From the IMG/VR virus record IMGVR_UViG_3300036859_000972, positions 1-38,984 of that record: a stretch of DNA of 38,984 nucleotides; one strand, given 5' to 3'. The notes under the pieces were generated by a model. It was not told the DNA's origin, did no database searches, and worked only from the letters and a program-made list of their open reading frames with translations. Source of the DNA: a virus. The position numbers were made by a program, and so were the translations under genes. Positions 8,678-16,102 of the stretch are shown here, one piece after another. Numbering within the stretch: the first letter of the stretch is position 1; every line of letters begins with the position of its first letter.

Positions 8678-9673
8678 CTAGCTCCCGCGCACGAAGGCGA
8701 TCGCGTACTCGTCGTTGGCTACGTTGGGCTTCAGGGCCAGCGTGACCTGGTGGACGCGGGCGCCGTTGCGGACTCCTTCCCGGATCCCGATCACCTGCGC
8801 CTTGGGCGCGCTGAAGTCCATCCGGTTGTAGGTGTTCCCGGTGCCGAGCTGGAAGGAGAGGTCCATCAGCTCCGCCGTCCGGAACTTGGCGTACCAGTCG
8901 AAGGTGGCGATCGGGACCATCTCCACGTCCAGCTCGAGCCTCGGCCGGCGGGCGGCCACGTAGATCCCGGCCACGGACTCGAGCGCGTTCGGATCCACCT
9001 GCACCTGGATATCCAGACCGGCGTTGAAGGCGATGCGCTGGGGCTTCGCCGCGAAATTCTCCGTGCCGATCTGGAGCGCCGCCGATTTGAAGGACGGGAA
9101 CTGGGGCGTGGCGCTGACGGTCGGGAGGACCAAGGCGACGGCCGACTCGGCGTCCCGCCGGCCGAGGAAATCGAACTCCATGACCGCGGGCTGGCCGGCG
9201 ATCCACGTGATGACCAGGTTCCCGAAGGAATCGATGGCCTCGTGGACGACGCCGTGCTCCTGGAGGCGATACCAGGTCATGGCCTCGGCGGTCAGGTCCC
9301 CGAGCGCCCGCGGTGCGTAGGTGTACTTCTCCGCGCCGGCGGTCGCGTCCAGGGTCTCGGAGTGGAAGCATCCCCGCAGGGGCACACTGGTCTTCGGCTT
9401 CACGCTGGCGGAGTAGGCCGCGCCGGCCCCCCGGGGCGGCATGGCGAACCGGACCCGCTCGAGCGCGAACAGCGGGACGGATTGCCCTTCGCCCAGCGGG
9501 GAATCCCCCTGTCCCTCGAAGTTCTGGAGGTCGGGTTCCACCTCGGGGCCCACGCGCGCCTCGAGGACGTCGGCCGCCGTCACGGTCCCGGCGAAGACGT
9601 CGGTCCCGAGCGCGGCCTGGTTCTTCATCGCGATCGTGGATCGCGTCAGCAGCGGGACCTGCGGTGCCGGCAT
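8678..9673 (-). CDS. Major tail tube protein
   Basis: A 331-residue, beta-rich protein with a strong ribosome-binding site (GGAGGG) and no sheath gene beside it. It lies between the tail-completion genes and the chaperone, the standard place for the siphophage tube protein that polymerises as stacked hexamers. The N-terminus (LLTRSTIAMKNQAALGTDVF) resembles tube-protein starts, and segments such as RRPRLELDVEMVP and VHQVTLALKPN are strand-like. It is longer than many tube proteins (about 150-250), so an extra surface domain is possible. Confidence 0.7.
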   Translation of the reverse strand: MPAPQVPLLTRSTIAMKNQAALGTDVFAGTVTAADVLEARVGPEVEPDLQNFEGQGDSPLGEGQSVPLFALERVRFAMPPRGAGAAYSASVKPKTSVPLRGCFHSETLDATAGAEKYTYAPRALGDLTAEAMTWYRLQEHGVVHEAIDSFGNLVITWIAGQPAVMEFDFLGRRDAESAVALVLPTVSATPQFPSFKSAALQIGTENFAAKPQRIAFNAGLDIQVQVDPNALESVAGIYVAARRPRLELDVEMVPIATFDWYAKFRTAELMDLSFQLGTGNTYNRMDFSAPKAQVIGIREGVRNGARVHQVTLALKPNVANDEYAIAFVRGS

Positions 9674-9676
9674 GCC

Positions 9677-9874
9677 TTATCCCTCCTCTTTCGGGGGAGC
9701 CAGTGTGAGCATCCCCAGCGGGTAATGCCAGCGGGTCTGGCCCGCCTCGTCTTTCACGATGATCCGCGTCGACTCGACCGCCTCGACCACGCCGAAGTAG
9801 CCGTCCGGCGTCCGGACGCGGTCGCCGGGCCTGAGCTCCCGGGTCTCCTCCAGCTCGTCCTTCAAGCGCTTCAT
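9677..9874 (-). CDS. Small SH3/KOW-like protein
   Basis: A 65-residue protein whose ATG at 9874 overlaps the preceding stop (ATGA) and has a GGAGGT site. Residues 15-60 read LRPGDRVRTPDGYFGVVEAV and then paired strands, a typical small SH3-like or KOW-like barrel. It sits between the terminator-like gene and the tail tube. A similar barrel protein is encoded upstream of the endolysin at 25872-26111. The role is unknown; a tail-completion or RNA-binding role cannot be told apart from sequence. Confidence 0.7.
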   Translation of the reverse strand: MKRLKDELEETRELRPGDRVRTPDGYFGVVEAVESTRIIVKDEAGQTRWHYPLGMLTLAPPKEEG

Positions 9875-10329
9875 ACCTGGACCTCCTCGGCCTGGACGGC
9901 GATCTCGCAGTAGTGGCAGAGCGTGTCGCCCAGGAGCCGGTGCTCCACGATCCGGACCTGGGCGGGCCCGAGCCGGCTGACGGTGCCGGCCAGGTTTGCC
10001 GGCCGCTGCCCTCGGAGCGCCGTGCAGACGGTCTCGATCAAGTCCTGGAACTCCTTCTCCGACCCCTGCGTGTCGTTCAGGCCCCGATAGCCCCGGAGGA
10101 CCATCGTGTGGCTTCGCCACTCCTGCCCGACGTCGTGGTCGCTCCCGGCCGTCGCCTCCCGGGTGATCGTCCACGCCTGGATCCGCTCCGCGCCCCCGAT
10201 CGTCGCCTTGAAGGTCTCGAGGACCTTGCTCCATTCGACAGCCCACCGCTCGTAATCGTGGACGATGCCGATGTTCGCCACGGCCGCCACGACGGTCTTG
10301 AGCTGGGCCCGGATCTCGCTGAGCGGCAT
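9871..10329 (-). CDS. Putative tail terminator / tail completion protein
   Basis: A 152-residue alpha/beta protein just downstream of the gp10-like gene and upstream of the tail tube, where tail terminators (gpU-like) are normally found. These proteins cap the finished tube and dock it to the head. The start overlaps the previous stop as TGATG. An N-terminal helix is followed by a helix-strand region with TWTITREATAG-like strand content and a C-terminal strand CHYCEIAVQAEEV. The family assignment comes mainly from gene order. Confidence 0.5.
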   Translation of the reverse strand: MPLSEIRAQLKTVVAAVANIGIVHDYERWAVEWSKVLETFKATIGGAERIQAWTITREATAGSDHDVGQEWRSHTMVLRGYRGLNDTQGSEKEFQDLIETVCTALRGQRPANLAGTVSRLGPAQVRIVEHRLLGDTLCHYCEIAVQAEEVQV

Positions 10330-10838
10330 CAGCGGCCCCCCAGCCGCCGGGCGATGGCGGCCCCAACTTCCTCGAAGATCTGGGAGAGCTGCGGGCGGAA
10401 GGACGCGAGGGCGTCCCGGAACATGAAGCGGCCGGGGATCCCACGGCGGGCGATCGCCCGGCTGACCAGGAAGGCGACCCGGCGGACCTCGGTGTCCTGC
10501 ACCCCGAGAATCCGCTTCACCCAGAGATCCAGGGCGCCCGGGGGCGGCTGCTTCGCCCCGGCCCGACGGCCCAGCTCGACGACGGCCGCGTAGGGCAGCG
10601 GGGAGCCGACCACCCCACGCACATCCAGGCCCCTCCCGCGGACTTCGCCGGCGATCGAGCCGCGCAGGCCGGCATCTTTGAAGACGCCCCCCGGCGTCCG
10701 GGCCCGGACCCGCCGCTCGAGCTCCGCCACCGCCGTAGCCATGCCCCGGTGGACCTCCTGCCCCATGATCTGGACGGCCTCCCGGCTGTCGGCCAGCGGC
10801 CCCCTGACCTGCACCGAGACCTCGTATTCAATCGGCAT
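10329..10838 (-). CDS. HK97 gp10-like / Mu gpG-like head-tail connector protein
   Basis: A 169-residue protein with the pattern of the gp10-like family: an N-terminal beta/helix region, the segment RRVRARTPGGVFKDAGLRGSI (in part), then SPLPYAAVVELG and a C-terminal helix. The P-Y-A-x-x-x-E-x-G motif is characteristic. These proteins join the head connector to the tail during assembly. It is followed by the terminator-like gene with a TGATG overlap. I am fairly confident of the family and less so of the exact role. Confidence 0.75.
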   Translation of the reverse strand: MPIEYEVSVQVRGPLADSREAVQIMGQEVHRGMATAVAELERRVRARTPGGVFKDAGLRGSIAGEVRGRGLDVRGVVGSPLPYAAVVELGRRAGAKQPPPGALDLWVKRILGVQDTEVRRVAFLVSRAIARRGIPGRFMFRDALASFRPQLSQIFEEVGAAIARRLGGR

Positions 10839-10840
10839 GG

Positions 10841-11152
10841 CTAGGGCCCGATCTCCTCCAGGACGACCTTCACCTCGGTCACGTACCGCTCGACACCGAT
10901 CGTGCCCCGCAGCTGCATGAAATAGGTCCCTGGTGTCAGCAAGTCGGCCACGTTGCTGTCGAAGAGCGCCGAGAGCTCATTCAGCGTAGCGTCCCAGGTC
11001 GCTGCCCCCCAGTCGAAGCCCGTCACCACCGCCCGGTTGGCGTCCAGGATCCGGCGCTCGGGTGTCGTCAACGTGATCGCCCCGGAGCTCTGGGTGCGCT
11101 CCACCTTCACCCGGATGGTCCGTTTATCCCCTTCCTTGAGAGTGACCGCCAC
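10841..11152 (-). CDS. Hypothetical small beta-sandwich virion protein
   Basis: A 103-residue protein beginning at a GTG one base after the previous stop. It looks beta-rich, with strands TIRVKVERTQ, AITLTTP and RYVTEVKVVLEE flanking a central helix. A comparable fold is used as an N-terminal anchoring domain in some baseplate and fibre proteins, but I do not recognise this one. It ends the cassette of accessory genes that separates the head-tail adaptor from the gp10-like gene. Confidence 0.6.
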   Translation of the reverse strand: MAVTLKEGDKRTIRVKVERTQSSGAITLTTPERRILDANRAVVTGFDWGAATWDATLNELSALFDSNVADLLTPGTYFMQLRGTIGVERYVTEVKVVLEEIGP

Positions 11153-12124
11153 TCACACCTCGACGAGCCGGTAGGCCGGCCCGAGTTCCACCAGCCGGTA
11201 GTCCGGCGACGACAGCTCGACCAGACCGTAGGCTGAGGCCAGCTCAATGAGGAGGTACGCCGTCGGCAGCTCCTCTACGCGGTACAAAGGCCCAAGTTCC
11301 CGGAACCCCACCGGCGTCGCCGGCCCCAGGAAGACCCTCTCCGCCTGGAACGCCTCCATCAGCGACGGGGACTCGGCGAAGGCCCGGAAGAAGCCGAACC
11401 GCACCTGCTCGGTGAGCCCCAGCGCCTCGCCGATCGCCCGGCCGATGTGCTGCCGCACCGCCTCGGTGAGCCCTACCGCCTCCGCCATCACCGTCCGGGC
11501 CTCGGGGCTGAGGTCCTCCGCCAGGCCCAGCGCCTGCTCGATCCGCTTCAGGACCTGCCGGGACATTGCCTCCGTGAGCCCGATCGCGTCCTCCACGCTG
11601 TGGAGCTTCACGACGCTCGCGATCAGGTTCTCCTCGAGGCCGATCGCCTCCGGAATGGTCCGGCCCGTGCGCTGCGCCACCTGCTCCGCCAGGCCCAGCA
11701 GGTCCCCGAGGCTCTTCCCAGCCTGCAGGACCTGCTCCTCGGTCAGGCCCAGGGTCTCGGCCTGCTCCTTCGCCGCCTGCCGGACGTGCGCCTCGACCAG
11801 GCTCACCGCCTCCTCGACCGTCTTGCCGGCCTGCCGCGCCAGCGCCTCGCTCGCCCCCAGCGTGTCCGCCACCTGGTGCGTCACGAGCTTCGACGCCGTC
11901 AGCGCCTCCTGGAGATCCGGCGCCTCCGCAATCGCCCGCTGCACCTGGACGACCAGGTCCTCGGTCAGCCCCGCCGTCTCCTGGAGGATCTGCCCGATCT
12001 GCTTGACCAGCGCCTCCGTGAGGGAGACCGTCTCGGCTTCCGTCCGGCTGAACAGGCCGGTCGCCGCGGTGCGGAACCACCGCAGCAGCCAGTTCGACGG
12101 GAAGCTCCGGCCGAGGCGCGCCAT
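11153..12124 (-). CDS. Protein built of tandem 18-20-residue helical repeats, with C-terminal 9-residue repeats
   Basis: A 323-residue protein starting at the ATG at 12124, with a GGAGGA site inside the end of the upstream gene. Residues about 27-260 consist of roughly 12 degenerate tandem units of 18-20 residues with a core (E/D)xxGLTE followed by a V.Q...-type helix. Residues 280-323 hold five units of the form AYxLVEL. The N-terminus has a short hydrophobic/aromatic patch (NWLLRWF). No family is recognised. Helical repeats suggest a long rod or collar spike, but this is inference. Confidence 0.75.
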   Translation of the reverse strand: MARLGRSFPSNWLLRWFRTAATGLFSRTEAETVSLTEALVKQIGQILQETAGLTEDLVVQVQRAIAEAPDLQEALTASKLVTHQVADTLGASEALARQAGKTVEEAVSLVEAHVRQAAKEQAETLGLTEEQVLQAGKSLGDLLGLAEQVAQRTGRTIPEAIGLEENLIASVVKLHSVEDAIGLTEAMSRQVLKRIEQALGLAEDLSPEARTVMAEAVGLTEAVRQHIGRAIGEALGLTEQVRFGFFRAFAESPSLMEAFQAERVFLGPATPVGFRELGPLYRVEELPTAYLLIELASAYGLVELSSPDYRLVELGPAYRLVEV

Positions 12125-12129
12125 GGCCG

Positions 12130-12600
12130 CTATTCCTCCCACTCGATATAGCTGTCGCTGTTCGGCGTGCCCGTGTCCACGCTGAGCCGGATCCCCAGGG
12201 CCTTGTATTTGGTGGCCCCGCTCACCAGGGACCGGGGCTCCCGCCCCAGGGGGAACTGGATCACGAACGGCCCGGGCGCGGGGAACCGCCAGGACTTGAG
12301 CACGGTGAGCACCGTCGGCTCCGCGGTGAACTCCCGCCCATAGGTCGCGAGCGGCCCGGTCGTGTCGCCGGCCACGAAGCCGCGCACCTGCTTGGCCCCG
12401 GTGCTCGACCCGGCCGTCCCGGCGGTCGCCTGGGTGCTCTCGAACAGCTCCACGAACACCCGGCCGGTGGCGGCGTCCACGGAGACCCCGATCTCCACGA
12501 CGATGATGGGCAGGGTGGCGCCCGGAATGATGTTGAGCGCCGTCTTGCCCGTGGTGCTCAGCGCGAAGGCGTCGGCCAGGAGAACGTAGCCTGCTGCCAT
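12130..12600 (-). CDS. Hypothetical virion protein, beta-rich
   Basis: A 156-residue protein with a strong AGGAGG site before the ATG at 12600. It begins with a small hydrophobic helix-like stretch and continues as alternating strands (PIIVVEIGVSVD, GRVFVELFEST, GPFVIQFPLG, YKALGIRLSVDTG). The pattern suits a beta-sandwich decoration or fibre-head protein. It is not recognised. It lies between the LamG-like protein and the tandem-repeat protein, within a cassette not found in the standard siphophage head-tail order. Confidence 0.65.
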   Translation of the reverse strand: MAAGYVLLADAFALSTTGKTALNIIPGATLPIIVVEIGVSVDAATGRVFVELFESTQATAGTAGSSTGAKQVRGFVAGDTTGPLATYGREFTAEPTVLTVLKSWRFPAPGPFVIQFPLGREPRSLVSGATKYKALGIRLSVDTGTPNSDSYIEWEE

Positions 12601-12612
12601 GATGCCAGCCTC

Positions 12613-13887
12613 CTAGTGCAGGGCCGCCCGCTTCACCGCCTGGAGGAGCGGCGTCGGGATGAGCGGCTGCGCGGCGGCCGCCGCCACCTCGTCCACCTTG
12701 AACTCCGTCGTGTCCCACGAGGTCTCGATGTCCTCGGTGGCGACGAAGACGTTGCCCAGGCCGAAGCCCGCCTCGCCCACGTCCGTGATGGCGTTGTCCG
12801 TCGTGGAGACGCGCTCCGTGCCGTTCTGGAAGCCCTTTTTCGCGGCGTCTCGTACCTGGAGCTTGAACTCGTCGTTGGCCGCGTAGGTCGTGGAGGCCAA
12901 TGCCAGCTCCGTGACGGTGCTCGCCACCTTTTTGTAGATCCGCTGCTGCGCGTTCCCCATCTTGTAGCCGTAGGTGTTGTTCACGTCGGTGTAGCGTCCC
13001 ACAAGGAACCACGGATCATCTCCGGCAGTATCGACGGCAGAAGGGATGCCGATCACGTCGTACTCGTCGTTCGTGGGGTTGGGCCGGCCCCGGTAGACGT
13101 GGTGGGCGCTATTGGCCACCGCCGTGGCGTCGCACCGGCCCGAGGCGTCAATCTCCTGAAGCGAGGTGTTCGACCGCGTCTCCGCCCACGAGTCGCCCAC
13201 CGTGTCCGGCGTCCGCACCACAAGGTCCTGGCCGGCCGTCCCGACGAAGGTATCGTGGAAGATGATCCCGGGGTTCGCGCCCAGGATCGGCGGGAAGCCG
13301 AAGTGCGCGATGTGGGCCGCGAGGAAGACCGCCCAGGAGAGCATGGAGGGGCTCAGCATGGGCTCCCCGGGAAACGGGGCGATGTAGGTGTGCAGGGCCG
13401 AAAACCCCTGCCAGCCGTCGCCGTGCTCCACGCCGGCGAGCTGCAGCCACCGAAAGAGCGGCGTGTCCCGAGTGAGCTCGGCGACCTGGCTCCCGACATT
13501 CTGGAGCATCGAGGCCAGGCGGTCGGACTTCCGCTTCTGCCACCCGAGTTCCGCCGGGCTCCGCTCCAGGAGGCGGTCCGGGTCCTCATAGTCCGCCTCG
13601 AACAGGTTGAGGACCTCGGCGTCGAGATCCATCGCCGCCGGGTCCCGGTACCGCACGAAGGAGAGCGCCCAGCCCTTCCCGACGCTCAGCACGCTGGAGT
13701 GGCTGTATTCCCTGGTGGGGAGAGGCGTCCCGTCCTCGTCCACAAGCCCGAGGTCCGGCAACCCAAGGTCCGGCAGCGTCGCGACCTTGGGGCGATGCAC
13801 AACCCCCTCGATCGGCGCGAAGGTCTCGGGGTTGACCGTCACGCTGTGGATCTGGACCACCGGCGACAGCACCCAGCGGATCGGCAT
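12613..13887 (-). CDS. Large virion protein with C-terminal concanavalin/LamG-like domain
   Basis: A 424-residue protein with a GGGGAG site. Residues 1-200 look globular and include a helix-rich core. Residues about 205-400 start with IFHDTFVGTAGQDL and contain DDPWFLVGRYTD and YKMGNAQQRIYKKV, a pattern common in LamG or concanavalin A-like lectin domains of phage structural proteins. This suggests a surface-exposed, sugar-binding head or collar fibre. The general class is fairly clear; its place on the virion is not known. Confidence 0.6.
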   Translation of the reverse strand: MPIRWVLSPVVQIHSVTVNPETFAPIEGVVHRPKVATLPDLGLPDLGLVDEDGTPLPTREYSHSSVLSVGKGWALSFVRYRDPAAMDLDAEVLNLFEADYEDPDRLLERSPAELGWQKRKSDRLASMLQNVGSQVAELTRDTPLFRWLQLAGVEHGDGWQGFSALHTYIAPFPGEPMLSPSMLSWAVFLAAHIAHFGFPPILGANPGIIFHDTFVGTAGQDLVVRTPDTVGDSWAETRSNTSLQEIDASGRCDATAVANSAHHVYRGRPNPTNDEYDVIGIPSAVDTAGDDPWFLVGRYTDVNNTYGYKMGNAQQRIYKKVASTVTELALASTTYAANDEFKLQVRDAAKKGFQNGTERVSTTDNAITDVGEAGFGLGNVFVATEDIETSWDTTEFKVDEVAAAAAQPLIPTPLLQAVKRAALH

Positions 13888-13896
13888 GGCTCCCCA

Positions 13897-14511
13897 TCAC
13901 TCCACGGTCAGGTCGTAGGTCGTCTGGAGCGAGTCGCCGCTCGACAGGTTGATGGCCGAGAAGACCGTGCGGCTCCAGATCGTGCCGCCGCCCGTGGCCG
14001 CCTGCGTGAAGAGGCCCCACTCGGTGATGGCGACGGTCGCGTCCACCGTGTTGGTCCCGACCGTCCGGAAGACGTTGGTCCCAGCCCCCTCGCCGAGCGA
14101 CCCGGTCGCCCGGGTGTTGTCGGGGTTGTACTGAGTCGTCAGCTCGGTCTGGAGGGCCGTGTCCCCCTCGGCCGCCGCGGTGGCGCCCGTCCCGATCCCG
14201 TGGAACTTCATGGTCTCCAGCTCGACGCTGTTCTGCCAGGCGTCGACCAGGAAGTTCTCGCCCGCGTTCACGATCAGGTTCTTGATCTGCCGGGTCTCGC
14301 CGAGGCTCCCGTCCTGGTGGACCACCTGGAGCGTCAGCTGCGCCTTGAGCTGCTTGTACTCCTTGGCGGCCGGCAGGAACTGCCCGAAGAGCGCGTAGAG
14401 CGCGGCCGCCTGCGCCAGGACGACGATCGTTCCCCAGAACCACATCCGCCGCCGGAGCGTGCGGAGTCGCCCCTCCGGCCCGCCGCCGAGCCCTACCCGA
14501 TCCTCAGCCAT
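13897..14511 (-). CDS. Membrane-anchored or TM-bearing virion protein with a phage fibre-type domain
   Basis: A 204-residue protein from the ATG at 14511, which has a strong AAGGAGG site within the end of the upstream gene. A transmembrane helix (WFWGTIVVLAQAAALYALFG) occupies about residues 24-46, followed by a short coiled region. From about residue 75 it matches a domain common in phage fibre proteins: GIGTGATAAAEGDTAL, VAITEWGLF, then SGDSLQTTYDLTV. The combination of an N-terminal membrane helix and a fibre domain is unusual. It overlaps the small membrane protein gene upstream. Confidence 0.7.
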   Translation of the reverse strand: MAEDRVGLGGGPEGRLRTLRRRMWFWGTIVVLAQAAALYALFGQFLPAAKEYKQLKAQLTLQVVHQDGSLGETRQIKNLIVNAGENFLVDAWQNSVELETMKFHGIGTGATAAAEGDTALQTELTTQYNPDNTRATGSLGEGAGTNVFRTVGTNTVDATVAITEWGLFTQAATGGGTIWSRTVFSAINLSSGDSLQTTYDLTVE

Positions 14512-14749
14512 TCCCGTCCTCCTTCTTAGCGCCCCGGAGCGCCCGGTAGCCTGCGATGCCCGCCGCAACGGCGGCCGCCGTCCCGCCGACCGCCTCCACG
14601 GGATGCTCCCGCACCGCCCGCACCACCTCCGCCCGGAACCCCTCGCCGAACGCCGCCCGGTCCCGCTGCGCCCAGATCGGCCCAGCCAGCGCCAGCGCCA
14701 GCAGATGCAGGGCCGCCACCAGGAGCAGCAACCTCTCGCGCGTGGTCAT
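14504..14749 (-). CDS. Small two-helix membrane protein
   Basis: An 81-residue protein with two predicted membrane segments (LLLLVAALHLLALALAG and AVGGTAAAVAAGIAGYRAL). The ATG at 14749 overlaps the stop of the head-tail adaptor gene (ATGA) and has an AGGAAAGGA site eight bases upstream, so it is preferred over the ATG at 14758. It could be a holin-like or virion-associated membrane protein, but it lies in the head-tail region far from the lysis genes. Function unknown. Confidence 0.65.
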   Translation of the reverse strand: MTTRERLLLLVAALHLLALALAGPIWAQRDRAAFGEGFRAEVVRAVREHPVEAVGGTAAAVAAGIAGYRALRGAKKEDGNG

Positions 14750-15444
14750 GCGTCCCATCCTTTCCTGGGGTGCGTCAGGCGATCGTGGCCCCAGGGATAG
14801 CCCTGGTCCCAGTCGGCGTTCGCCGATGCGGCGGGCGGGCCGGCCAGCTCCGTGATCCCGAGCGCGTCCATGTAGGCCTGCCGGAGCTCTTTGGCGCGGC
14901 GGGAGAACTCCTCAGCCTTCGACTTGTGGTCCACGCTGTCGGCGCCGATCGTGCTGTCCCCCTGCTGGCTGAAGCGGTTCGCGAGCCACTGGCACGCGAG
15001 GGCGCCGGCGAGGTTGGAGACGGCGTCGAACCGATGGTCGGGGATCGTCCCCACGCTCGCCGAGACCACGTGGAGTGCCGTGTAGGTCACCCGGGCCGTC
15101 TTTGTCGCGTCCGGCGTGAACTGGAACTGGATGAAGAGGCCCGTCGGCTTCTTGTAGAGGAGGTAGTCCTCCCCCTTCTCGAGGAACTCCGGCGGCCGCT
15201 TGCCCTGGGGGTACTCGATGGAGCGGACCGTCGAGAAGTCCTCGATGAAGTCCGTGGCCACCGCGACTTCCACAGTGAGCCCGCCGCCCGTCAGGTCCTG
15301 GAGCTTCTTCTGCGGCTCGTGGCGGGAATGCCAGACGACGGCCTCTTGGATCGCCGCCTCCTTCTTCGTGTCGGTCAGCGCCCCAGAGAGATCCTCCAGG
15401 ACCTGGTCGAGCTTGAGCTTGTAGTCGGCCAGCAGCTTCGCCAC
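14746..15444 (-). CDS. Head-tail adaptor (gp6/gp36-like connector)
   Basis: A 232-residue protein starting with GTG at 15444 behind a GAGAGGG site. Its N-terminus is helical (LADYKLKLDQVLEDLS). A central beta region includes YLLYKKPTGLFIQFQFTPD, and a C-terminal helical part (HRFDAVSNLAGALACQWLANR) matches the pattern of phage head-tail adaptor proteins that assemble under the portal. It follows the capsid genes, as expected. Confidence 0.65.
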   Translation of the reverse strand: MAKLLADYKLKLDQVLEDLSGALTDTKKEAAIQEAVVWHSRHEPQKKLQDLTGGGLTVEVAVATDFIEDFSTVRSIEYPQGKRPPEFLEKGEDYLLYKKPTGLFIQFQFTPDATKTARVTYTALHVVSASVGTIPDHRFDAVSNLAGALACQWLANRFSQQGDSTIGADSVDHKSKAEEFSRRAKELRQAYMDALGITELAGPPAASANADWDQGYPWGHDRLTHPRKGWDA

Positions 15445-15497
15445 GGTGTCCCTCTCCGGCCTGCCTCATTCAGGCCCCCGGAGGCCGCCCGGGGACG

Positions 15498-15526
15498 ACG
15501 CCGGGGGCAAGCACGGTCCCCGGCGT
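15498..15526. other. Strong hairpin upstream of the head-tail adaptor gene
   Basis: ACGCCGGGG at 15498-15506 pairs perfectly with CCCCGGCGT at 15518-15526 around an 11-base loop. Further GC-rich complementary stretches lie at about 15535-15560. There is no T-run on the minus strand, so it is more likely an mRNA-processing or attenuating structure than a full intrinsic terminator. Confidence 0.5.
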
Positions 15527-15566
15527 TTCGGCTCGCTGCCGCGGGCTCGGCCCGCCGCGGCTCGGG

Positions 15567-16046
15567 CTACTTGCGGGCGATGACCAGCACGATCGTGATG
15601 TCGTCCCAGGTTGGCGAGGTCCCGGTGATCGCCAGGTTCGCCGTGACTACCGCTTCGTCCGCGATGTTCGCGTCGGTGATGGTCGCCTCGCTCACGGTGC
15701 CGGCGGTGACTGACACGGGGGCCGAAAGCACCGAGACGGCGGTCTCCAGAATGTCCACCGTCAGGGTCGGGGAAGTCCCGCCTGAGGCCCGCGCCGTCGC
15801 CTGCACCGTAATCAGGATCGCCGGGTACGGCATCTTGAACCGCAGGACGCCGGCCGTGGTGGCCGTGTATTGCCGGTTCAGCGGAAAGGTCAGGATATGG
15901 TAGTTCGAGCTGGCCGGGCTGATGTTCACCGTGGCCGCGTGGGCCAGGCCCGGCTGGTCCGGGTAGAGCGCCGTCGGCTGGACGGCCGGCCCGAGCAGCG
16001 TCAGGACCGCCGCCAGGACCAGGATCAGGCTCCAGAATCTCCGCAT
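15567..16046 (-). CDS. Putative head decoration protein with N-terminal signal-like segment
   Basis: A 159-residue protein with a very strong GAAGGAGG site, immediately downstream of the capsid gene where decoration proteins are usual. The C-terminal 110 residues are beta-rich with FKMPYPAILITVQATARASG and ITGTSPTWDDITIVLVIARK, a pattern seen in phage capsid-associated proteins. The N-terminus is odd: a basic start, a hydrophobic core (LILVLAAVLTLLG) and a possible signal-peptidase site near AHAA (residues 35-38). Either the protein is exported or this segment has another use during assembly. Confidence 0.6.
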   Translation of the reverse strand: MRRFWSLILVLAAVLTLLGPAVQPTALYPDQPGLAHAATVNISPASSNYHILTFPLNRQYTATTAGVLRFKMPYPAILITVQATARASGGTSPTLTVDILETAVSVLSAPVSVTAGTVSEATITDANIADEAVVTANLAITGTSPTWDDITIVLVIARK

Positions 16047-16061
16047 CGGTGCCTCCTTCAG

Positions 16062-16089
16062 GGGCCCGGAGGCCGCAGCCTCCGGGCCC
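16062..16089. other. 12-bp perfect hairpin after the capsid gene
   Basis: GGGCCCGGAGGC at 16062-16073 is followed by a four-base loop and its exact complement at 16078-16089. It lies in the 56-bp gap between the capsid gene and the decoration-like gene. No U-run follows on the transcript strand, so it probably stabilises or partly terminates capsid mRNA. Confidence 0.6.
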
Positions 16090-16102
16090 GGAATGGTCAG
16101 CC

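Noticed and set aside
5946-9673. Contractile tail (myovirus) genes
   Set aside because: No sheath, baseplate wedge or gpD-type genes are present; the gene order is that of a siphovirus.
12616-14529. 637-codon plus-strand ORF
   Set aside because: Antisense shadow of the LamG-like and fibre-domain genes.
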